From UBA4636 sp963650915 (GTDB lineage: Bacteria > Bacillota > Clostridia > Christensenellales > Borkfalkiaceae), in contig CAVJMJ010000025.1 of NCBI GenBank assembly GCA_963650915.1, forward strand, positions 1 to 19,402: a DNA stretch of 19,402 nucleotides, read 5' to 3'. Positions 7,135-14,787 of this stretch are shown piece after piece (the first letter of the stretch is position 1; the number at the start of each line of letters is the position of its first letter). Made by a program: the position numbers and the translations under genes. The notes below the pieces were generated by a model. That model made no database searches, was not told the origin of the DNA, and saw only the letters and a program-made list of their open reading frames with translations.

Positions 7135-7186
7135 CGGGTGCTTGACCGCGCCGCGAAGCGGCGCGCTTGTATAAGTCAAGCACCCG
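7135..7186. other. Compound GC-rich hairpin
   Basis: The outer stem CGGGTGCTTGAC (7135-7146) pairs perfectly over 12 bp with GTCAAGCACCCG (7175-7186). Directly inside it, CGCGCCGC (7147-7154) and GCGGCGCG (7158-7165) form an 8-bp stem with a GAA loop, leaving a 9-nt bulge (7166-7174) on one side. No T-run follows on either strand. With the hairpin at 7011-7102 it fills the gap after the exonuclease gene; a weak minus-strand promoter (TTTTCA-17-AATAAT) can be read just upstream, across the exonuclease stop codon. Confidence 0.7.
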
Positions 7187-7247
7187 TGAAAGAGCCATTC
7201 GAAATTTCTGAGTGAATTGCGCATATGTGAATTATTCTGCTTATTGG

Positions 7248-8387
7248 TTAATTTGAAAACAATTTAGTCAGATCTATTCCCTGCGCACGTAATTGATCGC
7301 CTATGGTGTATGAATTATTTCCTGTGGAATATACTTTTTTCTTTTTCGGCTTTTGTTTAGAAACCACCGGTATTTTTAGTTGTTCTACCTCATCCGTTGT
7401 TAAACCGATAATTGCGAGGAAATCCTTAAAAGATATTATTTTTACATTTCTCCCGTCATCATTTTTTAACGCTGCGAAATATCGGGTATTTTCTTTTGGA
7501 ATCGAATCAAGCAATTCTTTATCGGAAGCGACATAATAATCGTTCTCTGAAACTTTTGTATTATATTTACACCCAAGATTAGCCAAAACCTGTATTAGTT
7601 TTAATGCGTTTGCAGTGTTACTTGTTTCAAACGCACGAGAAAAACACAGACTTTTATTATTCAAGCGACTTGCAACAATATTCCCTTGCGAAACGACAGT
7701 TTCAGCAAACTTTTGAATACATTTTTGTTTACGCCTTCGACTTAACGCATCGGGATTTTTTTCTATCGCATTTATCATTGATTGTAAATCATTACCCGTA
7801 TATTGGATATTAAAATTATGGCTTGCGCCGCACGCCGTGGGACAAAGCGCCGTCAATTCCGGAATATTCACATTCAATTCTTTGCAAATCTTTTCTACAA
7901 GTTCGATTGTAAGCAATGCGTCCTCATCGCTTTTATGATGAAATTTCGGTTTATCGAGATTTAAAGCAGTTTCTGCATTTTCTAAAGATATATCTTTGTG
8001 AATTCCCAAAAATTCTCTATATAGCACTTGACTATCAATAAATTCAAAATTAAGCGGCGGGAGTTTATACCGCTTGCAAGCAGTTCTCAAAAACATTGCG
8101 TCGCTTTTCATAGCATGTCCAAATATAATTGTTCCCGACATTGAAACTAATTTTTTTATTTTATCATAAAACGCGGGAAATATCGGACTATCGTAATATT
8201 CCTCTTCGGAAAAGAACAGAATACAATCTTCACGGTCTTTTCGTCCGATCAATTTGAAAGGCTTCTCCGAATTGATTGTATAACATTCTTTTTCGGTCAC
8301 ATTGAAATTTTCATCCGTTATTACATAACCGAATTCACAGATGTGTTTGCCGTCACAACATTCGATATCAAAACTTAAGTATTGCAT
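7248..8387 (-). CDS. DEDD-family 3'-5' exonuclease with C-terminal BRCT-like domain
   Basis: 379 residues from ATG 8387, chosen because AAAGGAG lies 7 nt upstream. The N-terminal exonuclease fold (RNase T/DnaQ group) shows SFDIE (metal ligands D7, E9), FGHAMKSDAMF (H91, D96) and HHKSDEDALLT (H151, D154/D156) for the DEDDh motifs. Residues ~233-328 resemble a BRCT domain: LNNKSLCFSRAF, then a helix, an LGCKYNTKVSENDYYVAS strand-turn and VKIISFKDFLAIIG. The C-terminal tail is basic (KQKPKKKK). It should remove 3' nucleotides from DNA or RNA. It is transcribed from its own promoter, which carries the same palindrome as two other units in this window, and so is probably co-regulated with them. 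Exonuclease-BRCT pairings occur in Bacillota; a role in repair or element replication is inferred. Confidence 0.8.
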   Translation of the reverse strand: MQYLSFDIECCDGKHICEFGYVITDENFNVTEKECYTINSEKPFKLIGRKDREDCILFFSEEEYYDSPIFPAFYDKIKKLVSMSGTIIFGHAMKSDAMFLRTACKRYKLPPLNFEFIDSQVLYREFLGIHKDISLENAETALNLDKPKFHHKSDEDALLTIELVEKICKELNVNIPELTALCPTACGASHNFNIQYTGNDLQSMINAIEKNPDALSRRRKQKCIQKFAETVVSQGNIVASRLNNKSLCFSRAFETSNTANALKLIQVLANLGCKYNTKVSENDYYVASDKELLDSIPKENTRYFAALKNDDGRNVKIISFKDFLAIIGLTTDEVEQLKIPVVSKQKPKKKKVYSTGNNSYTIGDQLRAQGIDLTKLFSN

Positions 8388-8415
8388 AGTGGACTCCTTT
8401 TGTTTTTCTGATTCC

Positions 8416-8460
8416 ATTATATCACGGCACAAACATTTTTTACAGGACAAGATTTGTCTT
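8416..8460 (-). promoter_or_regulatory. Promoter with shared palindromic operator (copy A), upstream of the exonuclease
   Basis: On the minus strand AAGACA-N5-TGTCCT (8460-8444) is followed by exactly 22 nt and TATAAT (8421-8416). The start codon is 29 nt below the -10 box. At 17-bp spacing the -35 hexamer would be TGTAAA, a poor match, and its first base is the last base of the palindrome. Confidence 0.7.
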
Positions 8461-8466
8461 ATATTT

Positions 8467-9291
8467 TCAAAATGTCATAAGATTAAAAGTCTCTTTATAG
8501 TTAAAAAGTTCTATCGCTTTTCGGATTCGAGGTATGGTAATATTTCTGCAAATATTGTTTTCGTCGTTCGTTATCAAAATAAATTTGCGTGAACCGCCGT
8601 CTTCTTTATTCAGGTCCATAACGGCATGTCCTGTTGTTCCGCTACCGGCAAAGAAATCAAGGACTATGGAATCTTTTTCGCTTGCCGCTCTGACGAACTC
8701 TTTTATCAATTTTACGGGCTTAGGAGTAGAAAACGCCGTCCTGTCGCCGAGTAGAACGCCTATTTCGTCTTTTGCGGAAGAAGTCGTACCAAGAAAATCG
8801 ATTATCGTTTCAATCGACTTCTTCACCTCGATTATTTTTCCGTTTTGTAAAATTGGTTGCATTATAGGCTTTAATACCGTTTCTTTCAGATTTTTATCGC
8901 ACAACAAAACAAATTCGTGTGTACGGCGGATTCCGTTTTCAAGAGGTTTTTCGATACGATTTTTATCAAAATATTCGTTGGTTTTCTTCCATATCAATGT
9001 CCGAACGTTTTCGCAACCGAAAATTTTGGAACAGATATTGTATAATGTAACGTATTCATTTTCGTCGATATGAATAAACATAACGCCACAATTGCTTAAA
9101 AGTTTATATGCGACTTCAAGTCGTTCACGCATAAACGTATTCCAATCAAGATCAAAATCTTTGTAGCCGACGTAAGAAATATTCGTGTTATACGGCGGAT
9201 CTATCGGCATCACGTCGATTTTCCCTTCATAATCAGACAACAATTTTTTCATTGCAATAAGATTATCGCTTTCAATAATCAAATTTTTCAT
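8467..9291 (-). CDS. Beta-class DNA adenine methyltransferase (type III Mod-like, short)
   Basis: 274 residues from ATG 9291 (AAAGGAG 6 nt upstream); its ATG overlaps the TGA of the LRR gene by one base, so translation is coupled. The catalytic motif IV DPPYNTN (31-37) precedes the AdoMet-binding motif I LDFFAGSGTTGHAV (211-224), and FSTPKPVKLIKEF is motif X: the order of beta-class N6-adenine (or N4-cytosine) enzymes such as Mod and CcrM. It is far shorter than typical type III Mod subunits (~600 residues) and no restriction subunit is in the window, so it looks like an orphan modifier that protects or marks the element. The target sequence cannot be read from the gene. Confidence 0.85.
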   Translation of the reverse strand: MKNLIIESDNLIAMKKLLSDYEGKIDVMPIDPPYNTNISYVGYKDFDLDWNTFMRERLEVAYKLLSNCGVMFIHIDENEYVTLYNICSKIFGCENVRTLIWKKTNEYFDKNRIEKPLENGIRRTHEFVLLCDKNLKETVLKPIMQPILQNGKIIEVKKSIETIIDFLGTTSSAKDEIGVLLGDRTAFSTPKPVKLIKEFVRAASEKDSIVLDFFAGSGTTGHAVMDLNKEDGGSRKFILITNDENNICRNITIPRIRKAIELFNYKETFNLMTF

Positions 9292-10895
9292 CAGTTTCTC
9301 CTTTCGATAACGGCAGGACACTCGTTGAACGCGTTTCTATCCACAAACGTATTTTTGCCAATGCTTACTTTTTTCAAATTCACGCAGTAAGCAAAAGCCC
9401 ATTCTCCGATGTGGGTAACAGTATCGGAAATATCAATATTCGTAAGACTTACACAATTCGTAAACGAACTCTTGCCGATATACGTTACGTTATTAAAATC
9501 GATTTTTTTAAGAGATTTACACCCGCTGAAAACTCCGCGATTTATGTGTGTTATTCCGTTTGGAACAGTAAAAATTTTACCGACTGCTTTATCTGTAGCG
9601 CACAACATATGCGTAAGCGTTTTATCGTATACGATCCCGTTTTTTACCACAAAATTATCGTTTTCGTTTTCGATTATTAAATTTTCGCATCCCGCAAACG
9701 GGTTGTAGCCTATTCTGTCAACGTTTTTCGTGATGATGATTTTCTTCACGCCTTTGCAATTCCAGAAAGAATTTCGGCTTATAAGTGTAACCGTTTCGGG
9801 AACACGCAGGCAGTCGATTTGGCTACCGTTAAGGCAACCGACGATTGTCGTTTTGAATTTGTTGTAAATTACGCCGTTTTCGATTATGTAATACGGCGTA
9901 TGACTTTCTACGGATAAATGTTCGCACCCCGAAAAGGGGTTGTTTTCAAAGCGTATAACGGACTTTGGAACGATAATTTTCTGCAAGTTATTGCAAGCAT
10001 AAAAGCAGTGTTTGCCTAAACATATCACACCGTCGGGAACGATAAATTCCGTTTGCGGATTAGATATCGTGTAATGTATCAGATTAGTTTTATTTTTATC
10101 GTATAAAACGCCGTTTTCAAGAATAAAATTTGGGCTTTCGTTTGTGAGCCGAAGTTTCGGACACCCGGCAAACGGATTGTTGCCCATTATCCATACTTTT
10201 TTCGGAATATTTACTTTTTTCAGGTTTTTGCAGTAGTAAAAACAATCTCCGCCGAGTCTTTTGAGAGATTTCGGCAAAATTACTTCTTCAACGAATACGT
10301 TGTTCCAGAACGCGCTTGCGGCGATAGTTTTGATACCTTCCGGAACTTTTACCGTTTTCGATTTACCATTATACGAAATCAACTCACTGCCTTTTATTTC
10401 AAAGTCTGAAGAAGCAGAAATGTTGACGTTGTATTCGTCGGAACCTACTCCGAAATGAAATTCAAAACCGTAGGAATAATATTCGCCTTTGTATTCAAGC
10501 AAACCGCTGACAAGGCGAAAAGTATAAAACACTTCGTAATCGGCAAAGCCTTTGTTTGTGCCGCCGACATAATCGTCCCACGCATAGCAGTAAATTCCGA
10601 CAAGCCCGTTTTTTGTATCCAAATAAATATCGAAAAAATCACTTATCGATATCTGTTCCGGCAAATAACCTTGCGACAATAAACGGTCGATACACTCAAG
10701 CACAACAAAAGACTTATGACTATTCAACTCAAATTTACGTCCGTTTCTGATTTTTTCACCGAAATCAACGTAATGTTTTTCCGCATAAATTGTAACTTTA
10801 TAACCGTTATACAATTTTTCGTGCACGTCGAGTTCGTTTTCGACGAATCTTAAAGTCCAATACAGAGCAGTATATTTCATATCTTTACTTATCAT
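9291..10895 (-). CDS. BspA-type leucine-rich repeat protein, apparently cytoplasmic
   Basis: 534 residues from ATG 10895, which overlaps the kinase stop by 4 bp (ATGA), with GAAGG just upstream. Residues ~1-165 are an unrecognised domain rich in Tyr/Phe (FADYEVFYTFRLVSG). After it come BspA/LRR_5 repeats of the form VPxGVxxIxxxxFxxCxxLxxIxIPxxV, interleaved three times with a longer unit (NPFxGC..L....FxxxNGVxYDK). There is no signal peptide, membrane anchor or sorting motif, so unlike most BspA proteins it is probably cytosolic. It is embedded between a nucleotide kinase and a DNA methyltransferase with overlapping or touching reading frames, suggesting a scaffold or binding partner for that operon; that role is inferred. 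Confidence 0.8.
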   Translation of the reverse strand: MISKDMKYTALYWTLRFVENELDVHEKLYNGYKVTIYAEKHYVDFGEKIRNGRKFELNSHKSFVVLECIDRLLSQGYLPEQISISDFFDIYLDTKNGLVGIYCYAWDDYVGGTNKGFADYEVFYTFRLVSGLLEYKGEYYSYGFEFHFGVGSDEYNVNISASSDFEIKGSELISYNGKSKTVKVPEGIKTIAASAFWNNVFVEEVILPKSLKRLGGDCFYYCKNLKKVNIPKKVWIMGNNPFAGCPKLRLTNESPNFILENGVLYDKNKTNLIHYTISNPQTEFIVPDGVICLGKHCFYACNNLQKIIVPKSVIRFENNPFSGCEHLSVESHTPYYIIENGVIYNKFKTTIVGCLNGSQIDCLRVPETVTLISRNSFWNCKGVKKIIITKNVDRIGYNPFAGCENLIIENENDNFVVKNGIVYDKTLTHMLCATDKAVGKIFTVPNGITHINRGVFSGCKSLKKIDFNNVTYIGKSSFTNCVSLTNIDISDTVTHIGEWAFAYCVNLKKVSIGKNTFVDRNAFNECPAVIERRN

Positions 10896-11467
10896 TCTCT
10901 GCCTTCGATTCTTTTCATAATAACTTCCACGACTTCTTCGGGTGAAAGGTTGCTCGTATCGATTACCATATACGGCATTTTGTATTTCTCGCAAAAGTAA
11001 ATCATCTTTTCGTATTTTTCTTTTGCGAGAGTTACTTTTTTTATATCGCTGTCGAGTTCGTCGCGATGACGCAGCCGAATTAAAATCGCGTGTTCGTCGG
11101 CATAGAGAATTACCGTTAAATCAGGAAAACCGAGTTTTTTAACAAGCAAATCATATACTTCTGTATTGCTATCCGTTCCGCTCCAAGCATAATTAGATAA
11201 AAAATATCTGTCCGTTACGATTTTTTCTTCCTCGTGTGCAGTATGCAAATAAATGTTACCGAGCGCGTAAAACCAAGCTGTAAACAATCTGTCTGAACTT
11301 GCGTTTACCTTATTTCTTATGCGAACGTAATTCTCGTAGGAGTCTTCTTCGTCGAACAATTCGCGCAAGTTTTTATCGACAAATTTATACCCAAGCCTTT
11401 CTGCCAAAATTTTCGACACGGTAGTTTTTCCTACACCGTCCATTCCTTCAATCGCTATATGTTGCAA
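10892..11467 (-). CDS. tmk: Thymidylate kinase-like nucleoside monophosphate kinase
   Basis: 191 residues from a TTG start at 11467, set by AAAGGAG 8 nt upstream; no ATG lies nearby and a longer frame would run back through nrdD. P-loop EGMDGVGKTT (7-16) is the form seen in thymidylate kinases, TDRYFLSNYAWSG (85-97) matches their DRY/H..S..AYQG motif, and an Arg-rich lid (IRLRHRDE) precedes LAKEKYEKM. It should phosphorylate dTMP to dTDP with ATP. It begins 2 nt after the nrdD stop, so it joins reductase and kinase in one DNA-precursor operon. It is slightly short (usual ~205-215) and diverged, so another deoxynucleotide substrate is possible. Confidence 0.75.
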   Translation of the reverse strand: MQHIAIEGMDGVGKTTVSKILAERLGYKFVDKNLRELFDEEDSYENYVRIRNKVNASSDRLFTAWFYALGNIYLHTAHEEEKIVTDRYFLSNYAWSGTDSNTEVYDLLVKKLGFPDLTVILYADEHAILIRLRHRDELDSDIKKVTLAKEKYEKMIYFCEKYKMPYMVIDTSNLSPEEVVEVIMKRIEGRE

Positions 11468-11469
11468 TT

Positions 11470-13158
11470 TCAGTTCTCCTTTCTTGTTTTTACTTCGTTT
11501 TTCTTTCCATTGGTGAACCCGTCGAGTATTTCGAGATAGCCGCTCACTCTGCGTATTCTTGCAATATTTTTGCTCCCGCATACGGGACAAATATCGAAAA
11601 CGCCGCTCGTTCCGCAATTATCGCAAACGTCTTTCGGGAAATTAAAACCGAGATAATGCACGCCGCTTTTTATTGCACATTCAACGTATTCCCGAAGACC
11701 TTCGTCGTTGCCGATGGGAGCCTCTTTCAATTCGACGTACGTAATACAACCGCCGTTGCATATCTCGTGAAAAGGACCTTCCGTTTGAATTTTATCAAAA
11801 GCAATCAAGTCGCTGTCCACGTTGACGTGGAAAGAGTTCGTATAGAATCCTTTTTCAAAAATACCGCACTTATCGGCAAATAGGGATTTATCATAATCGA
11901 TAAATCGTCCCGAAATCAGTTCGCCGCTTGTTGCAAGAAGCGAGAAGTTAAGATTATATTCGTCACGCAATTTGTCGCAATATTTTCGCATATGTTTTAC
12001 GAATGAAATCGCCGTTTCGTAAGCGCGTTTATCGGCATAAAATCTTTTTCCAGTTAAAACTTCGATTGCCTCGGATAAGCCTATAAACCCGATTGAAAGC
12101 GTTCCGTTTTTGAATATTTCGGTGCAGTCGTTAAATTCTTTCAACCACAATTTATGTTTGGCGTTAATCGGAAAATCAGATAGTTTACGATTACAAATTT
12201 TGTAATATCGGTCAAGCAAAATATTTTTTGTAATAGCCGCAATACGATTCCATTTTTCGGTAAAAATTTCGATTCTCTTTTCTTCTGCGTCATCAGAATA
12301 TTCTTTTTCAGTCTCCAAAGCAAGTCGCGGCAAATTTATCGATATGTTTGCAATGTTTCCGCGACCGATAGAAGAATTTTCTCCGAATCTATTTGCAACG
12401 ACGCGGGTTCTGCAACCCATAATCCCTATATTTTCGGGGTTTATGTCTTTATTGGGAGCGCTATCGCAAAGCAGGTACGTCGGAATCATCTTTTTTGCCG
12501 TGCATAACAATGATTTTCTATATAAATCAAAGTTTCGGTCGGTTTCGTTGCGATTTACTCCGCCACAAACTTTGAATACGATATTCGGTTTATAAACGAG
12601 ATCACCGCTTTTTTCAAACTCGTCAAGAAGAATTAAGCATATTTTTCTTGCGGATTCCGTTTTTGCAAGTCCGATATTTAACGTAACGTAATAACTCGTT
12701 TGTCCCATACGGGTATGTGTTCCGTTGCTCCATTCGATAAAGTCTGCGGTGCAGGAACGGATAAGTTCTTCGTTCCGAAAAACATCAACGCCTATTCGCT
12801 CGAAAATTTTTGCGGTATCGTTATCGTAGTTTGCAAGCGCCATTCCGCCGGACTGTTCGTTGCCCATATCAGAGAAAAGACTTTTAAGATAATCGAAATA
12901 TGCGATAATTTTGCGTGAAACCGTATATGCCTTAAATTTTTCATACGGAAAATCGGCAAGGATATTAAATGTAAGGCAGTTATAAGTCAGTCCGTAAGCG
13001 TCAAGGTCGTGAATATGTATATATCCGTTCTCGTGTAGCCTTTTCCATTCGGATTTTAGTCCGTTTAAGATACGTTTTTTAATTTCGTTTTCTCCGACTT
13101 TATATACTTCGCCGACGTAACTGTATCTGTTTGCGGCGTTTTCATTACATTTTTGCAT
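11470..13158 (-). CDS. nrdD: Anaerobic (class III) ribonucleoside-triphosphate reductase, large subunit, without ATP-cone
   Basis: 562 residues. ATG 13158 has GAGGGTGA upstream and overlaps the nrdG end by 14 bp. Family features: NENAANRYS at the start, HIHDLDAYGLTYNC, GCRTRV and GRGNIANISINLPRLA in the barrel, and at the end four zinc-site cysteines (512, 515, 524, 527) and the glycyl-radical loop RRVSGYL (Gly540) followed by NGKKNEV. It reduces NTPs to dNTPs using a glycyl radical made by NrdG and is oxygen-sensitive. The usual N-terminal ATP-cone (~90-100 residues) is absent; the protein begins where the catalytic core begins. That implies loss of overall dATP inhibition, as known for T4-type NrdD. 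Confidence 0.9.
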   Translation of the reverse strand: MQKCNENAANRYSYVGEVYKVGENEIKKRILNGLKSEWKRLHENGYIHIHDLDAYGLTYNCLTFNILADFPYEKFKAYTVSRKIIAYFDYLKSLFSDMGNEQSGGMALANYDNDTAKIFERIGVDVFRNEELIRSCTADFIEWSNGTHTRMGQTSYYVTLNIGLAKTESARKICLILLDEFEKSGDLVYKPNIVFKVCGGVNRNETDRNFDLYRKSLLCTAKKMIPTYLLCDSAPNKDINPENIGIMGCRTRVVANRFGENSSIGRGNIANISINLPRLALETEKEYSDDAEEKRIEIFTEKWNRIAAITKNILLDRYYKICNRKLSDFPINAKHKLWLKEFNDCTEIFKNGTLSIGFIGLSEAIEVLTGKRFYADKRAYETAISFVKHMRKYCDKLRDEYNLNFSLLATSGELISGRFIDYDKSLFADKCGIFEKGFYTNSFHVNVDSDLIAFDKIQTEGPFHEICNGGCITYVELKEAPIGNDEGLREYVECAIKSGVHYLGFNFPKDVCDNCGTSGVFDICPVCGSKNIARIRRVSGYLEILDGFTNGKKNEVKTRKEN

Positions 13159-13591
13159 GGTTCACCCTCATAAACGTTTGATTTGTAGAACCGACGAAAG
13201 GAAGTACGGACGATTTTAACTTTTCTATAAAAGGACCGGTCTTTACGTAAGTCACGTTTTGTAAAATTTCGTTGGGAACTTCGCATAATTCATGTCCCGT
13301 ATAAAGAGCAATGTCGAAATTGGACAATTTTTTGATAATCTCCGATACCGCGTCTTTCTGCATTAGCGGCTCACCGCCGGAAAGGGTAATCTTTTTATTA
13401 GTGACTTTTTCTCTTAAAAGTTGAACGAGTTCGTCTGTTGCGTAAGTTTTTCCTTTCGATATATCCCAAGACGACGGATTTTGGCAGCCTTTACAATGAA
13501 TATCGCAACCTTGAAAGAAAACCACGGTGCGAACGCCGGGTCCGTCAACCAGACTTCTGTTAAAACGAATGGAATTTATGTAAACTTTCAA
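13145..13591 (-). CDS. nrdG: Anaerobic ribonucleotide reductase activating protein (radical SAM)
   Basis: Small radical-SAM activase. CDIHCKGCQN is the Cx3Cx2C cluster motif that binds a 4Fe-4S cluster and AdoMet; LSGGEPL is the GGE motif. It installs the glycyl radical on NrdD. The start is set at TTG 13591: the AAGGAG box is 7 nt from this TTG but only 1 nt from ATG 13597, two codons earlier, which is too close for normal initiation (the ATG form adds MK). The product is 148 residues. The gene order nrdG-nrdD is the reverse of the common one. It follows the 144-aa gene after about 20 bp, so it is in the same operon. Confidence 0.85.
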   Translation of the reverse strand: MKVYINSIRFNRSLVDGPGVRTVVFFQGCDIHCKGCQNPSSWDISKGKTYATDELVQLLREKVTNKKITLSGGEPLMQKDAVSEIIKKLSNFDIALYTGHELCEVPNEILQNVTYVKTGPFIEKLKSSVLPFVGSTNQTFMRVNHAKM

Positions 13592-13616
13592 TTTCATACT
13601 CCTTGCACTTATAAAA

Positions 13617-14051
13617 TCAGGCGATGCTGTAATACTCGAAAATTTTTCTTTTTGCGTCGTATTCGGCGCATCTGCTTTTTCTCAACTTATATTCGACATT
13701 TCTCGTGTTTTTCTTTTGCCGTTTCGCGATATTTAGTTCATCGGGTTCGATTCTTGCCGAAAATCCTTCAATTTGGTTTTGTTCGCGTCTGCTTTTACAA
13801 TGCAAATAGGGGTCGGCATCGTTTTCGGCTTTCAAAACCATAAACGATTCAAAATCGATTTCTTTTACATATCCGATAGCATTCGGGTGGTCATGCTTGA
13901 CGCGTCCGAACATACGCGCCCGTTTAGCGGCATCTGTGCGACTTTCTGCAACGACCGCAAATCTTATCCAAACGCAATTTGTCCTGCCGACATGCCCGCA
14001 TTTTGCCTCAACTTCAAAGTGTTTTTGATTTACGCTTTCAGAATAACTCAT
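13617..14051 (-). CDS. Hypothetical protein, first gene of the nrd operon
   Basis: 144 residues from ATG 14051, with AAGGAG 8 nt upstream. It has no family I can name with confidence. The N-terminal half is a compact alpha/beta region with AKCGHVGRTNCVWIRFAVVAES and RARMFGRVKHDHPNAIGYVKEID; the Cys/His pairs (CGH, KHDH) could bind metal. The C-terminal half is very basic and charged (RQKKNTRNVEYKLRKSR), which suggests nucleic-acid contact. It is soluble, with no signal peptide. It heads the operon leading into nrdG-nrdD behind a promoter with the shared palindrome, so it may be a small accessory or regulator of that operon; that is an inference. Confidence 0.7.
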   Translation of the reverse strand: MSYSESVNQKHFEVEAKCGHVGRTNCVWIRFAVVAESRTDAAKRARMFGRVKHDHPNAIGYVKEIDFESFMVLKAENDADPYLHCKSRREQNQIEGFSARIEPDELNIAKRQKKNTRNVEYKLRKSRCAEYDAKRKIFEYYSIA

Positions 14052-14080
14052 TTCTTGCGCTCCTTGGTTTTTGTACCTTA

Positions 14081-14125
14081 AGTTTAACTCTTTGTACTTT
14101 TCCCGTGAAGGACACTTTTTGTCGG
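14081..14125 (-). promoter_or_regulatory. Promoter with shared palindromic operator (copy C), upstream of the nrd operon
   Basis: On the minus strand CCGACA-N5-TGTCCT (14125-14109), then exactly 22 nt, then TAAACT (14086-14081) as -10. The start codon of the 144-aa gene is 30 nt below. The -35 at 17-bp spacing is TTCACG. The -10 is the weakest of the three copies; it is recognised mainly by the shared geometry. Confidence 0.55.
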
Positions 14126-14126
14126 G

Positions 14127-14297
14127 TTAATTGTTTTTGCTTGACAGGCAACTGACGATAATTAAGCCGAGTCCGCCGAGAAACAACCCACCGAAAAACC
14201 ATCCGATTGCGCTACGACCTTTGTTATGCGCGATGATCGGGCATGCGATTGTGCTGACTACCGTTACAATTAAGCCTAACGTGCTTACGATATCCAT
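14127..14297 (-). CDS. Small membrane protein, 56 aa
   Basis: ATG 14297 overlaps the stop of the preceding gene by one base (TAATG), with AAAGGAG 8-9 nt upstream, so it is translationally coupled. The sequence starts MDIVSTLGLIVTVVSTIACP, forming a first membrane helix; a short loop HNKGRSA follows, then IGWFFGGLFLGGLGLIIVSC as a second helix and a short SSKNN tail. The KGRS..GWFFGGLFLG signature is common in small two-helix membrane proteins of Bacillota with no assigned function. It is too short for most ORF thresholds but has a good start and composition. Confidence 0.75.
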   Translation of the reverse strand: MDIVSTLGLIVTVVSTIACPIIAHNKGRSAIGWFFGGLFLGGLGLIIVSCLSSKNN

Positions 14298-14758
14298 TAT
14301 TTTTTCTCCTTTGCGTTATTTAGTATTTCGTTGAACTCTTCCTCGGTTTTTGCCTGCGTCAATAAATCCAGATAGCGTTTTAGTTCACCGAGTTTCATCT
14401 CGTCGATATCGGCGACTCTATTAAAAAGGCGAATTAAACGAAGTTTTTCGTTAAACTCTTTTAATGCTTTGTAATATCCGTTCGAATTTTCTTTGAATTG
14501 CTTTTCGATTTTGGCGTATTCTCCAACGGTAATTGTTTTCATATTGTAATGACTTTCAAAGTAATATCGTTTTATTTCGTTCGACAACTCCTTATATCCA
14601 AGTTCGATGCACTCATTTATTGAAAGTTCTTTTATCGACGTGATTTTATCGTCCGCGCTCAAATCTTTCATTGCGTTTTGCTTGGCAGATTCTTTCGAAT
14701 CCGCCTCAATTACCCATTCAAACCAACCGTCACCGGTTCCCGATACCAAGTAGTACAT
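14297..14758 (-). CDS. Hypothetical protein, 153 aa, mostly helical
   Basis: ATG 14758 follows GGAGG with 6 nt spacing. It has no family I recognise. The N-terminus (MYYLVSGTGDGWFEWVIEADSKESAKQNA) reads as a small beta-alpha domain of the kind in which a display strand pair is followed by a helix. The rest is highly charged helix (IEKQFKENSNGYYKALKEFNEKLRLIRLF; EEEFNEILNNAKEKK), plausibly coiled coil. It is cytoplasmic, first gene of a two-gene unit with the 56-aa membrane protein, and is transcribed from a promoter with the shared palindrome, divergent from the XRE gene. Confidence 0.7.
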   Translation of the reverse strand: MYYLVSGTGDGWFEWVIEADSKESAKQNAMKDLSADDKITSIKELSINECIELGYKELSNEIKRYYFESHYNMKTITVGEYAKIEKQFKENSNGYYKALKEFNEKLRLIRLFNRVADIDEMKLGELKRYLDLLTQAKTEEEFNEILNNAKEKK

Positions 14759-14787
14759 ATTTGCCTCCGTTTTTGTTTTGTGTCTTT

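Noticed and set aside
7015..7224. 69-codon minus-strand ORF with an ATG start
   Set aside because: It has no ribosome binding site and runs through both long hairpins; its codons are explained by the inverted repeats. It may appear as a hypothetical protein elsewhere because the element is repeated.
8534..9073. 179-codon plus-strand ORF
   Set aside because: It is antisense to the methyltransferase motifs, which are unmistakable on the other strand.
13065..13286. 73-codon minus-strand ORF across the nrdG/nrdD junction
   Set aside because: It lies in a third frame within two confident genes and has no ribosome binding site of its own.
13738..13760. GGTTCGATTC, like a tRNA T-loop
   Set aside because: No acceptor or anticodon stems surround it, and it lies inside the 144-aa coding sequence.
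14131..14334. 67-codon plus-strand ORF
   Set aside because: It is the antisense shadow of the 56-aa membrane protein, which has a good ribosome binding site and a coupled start.
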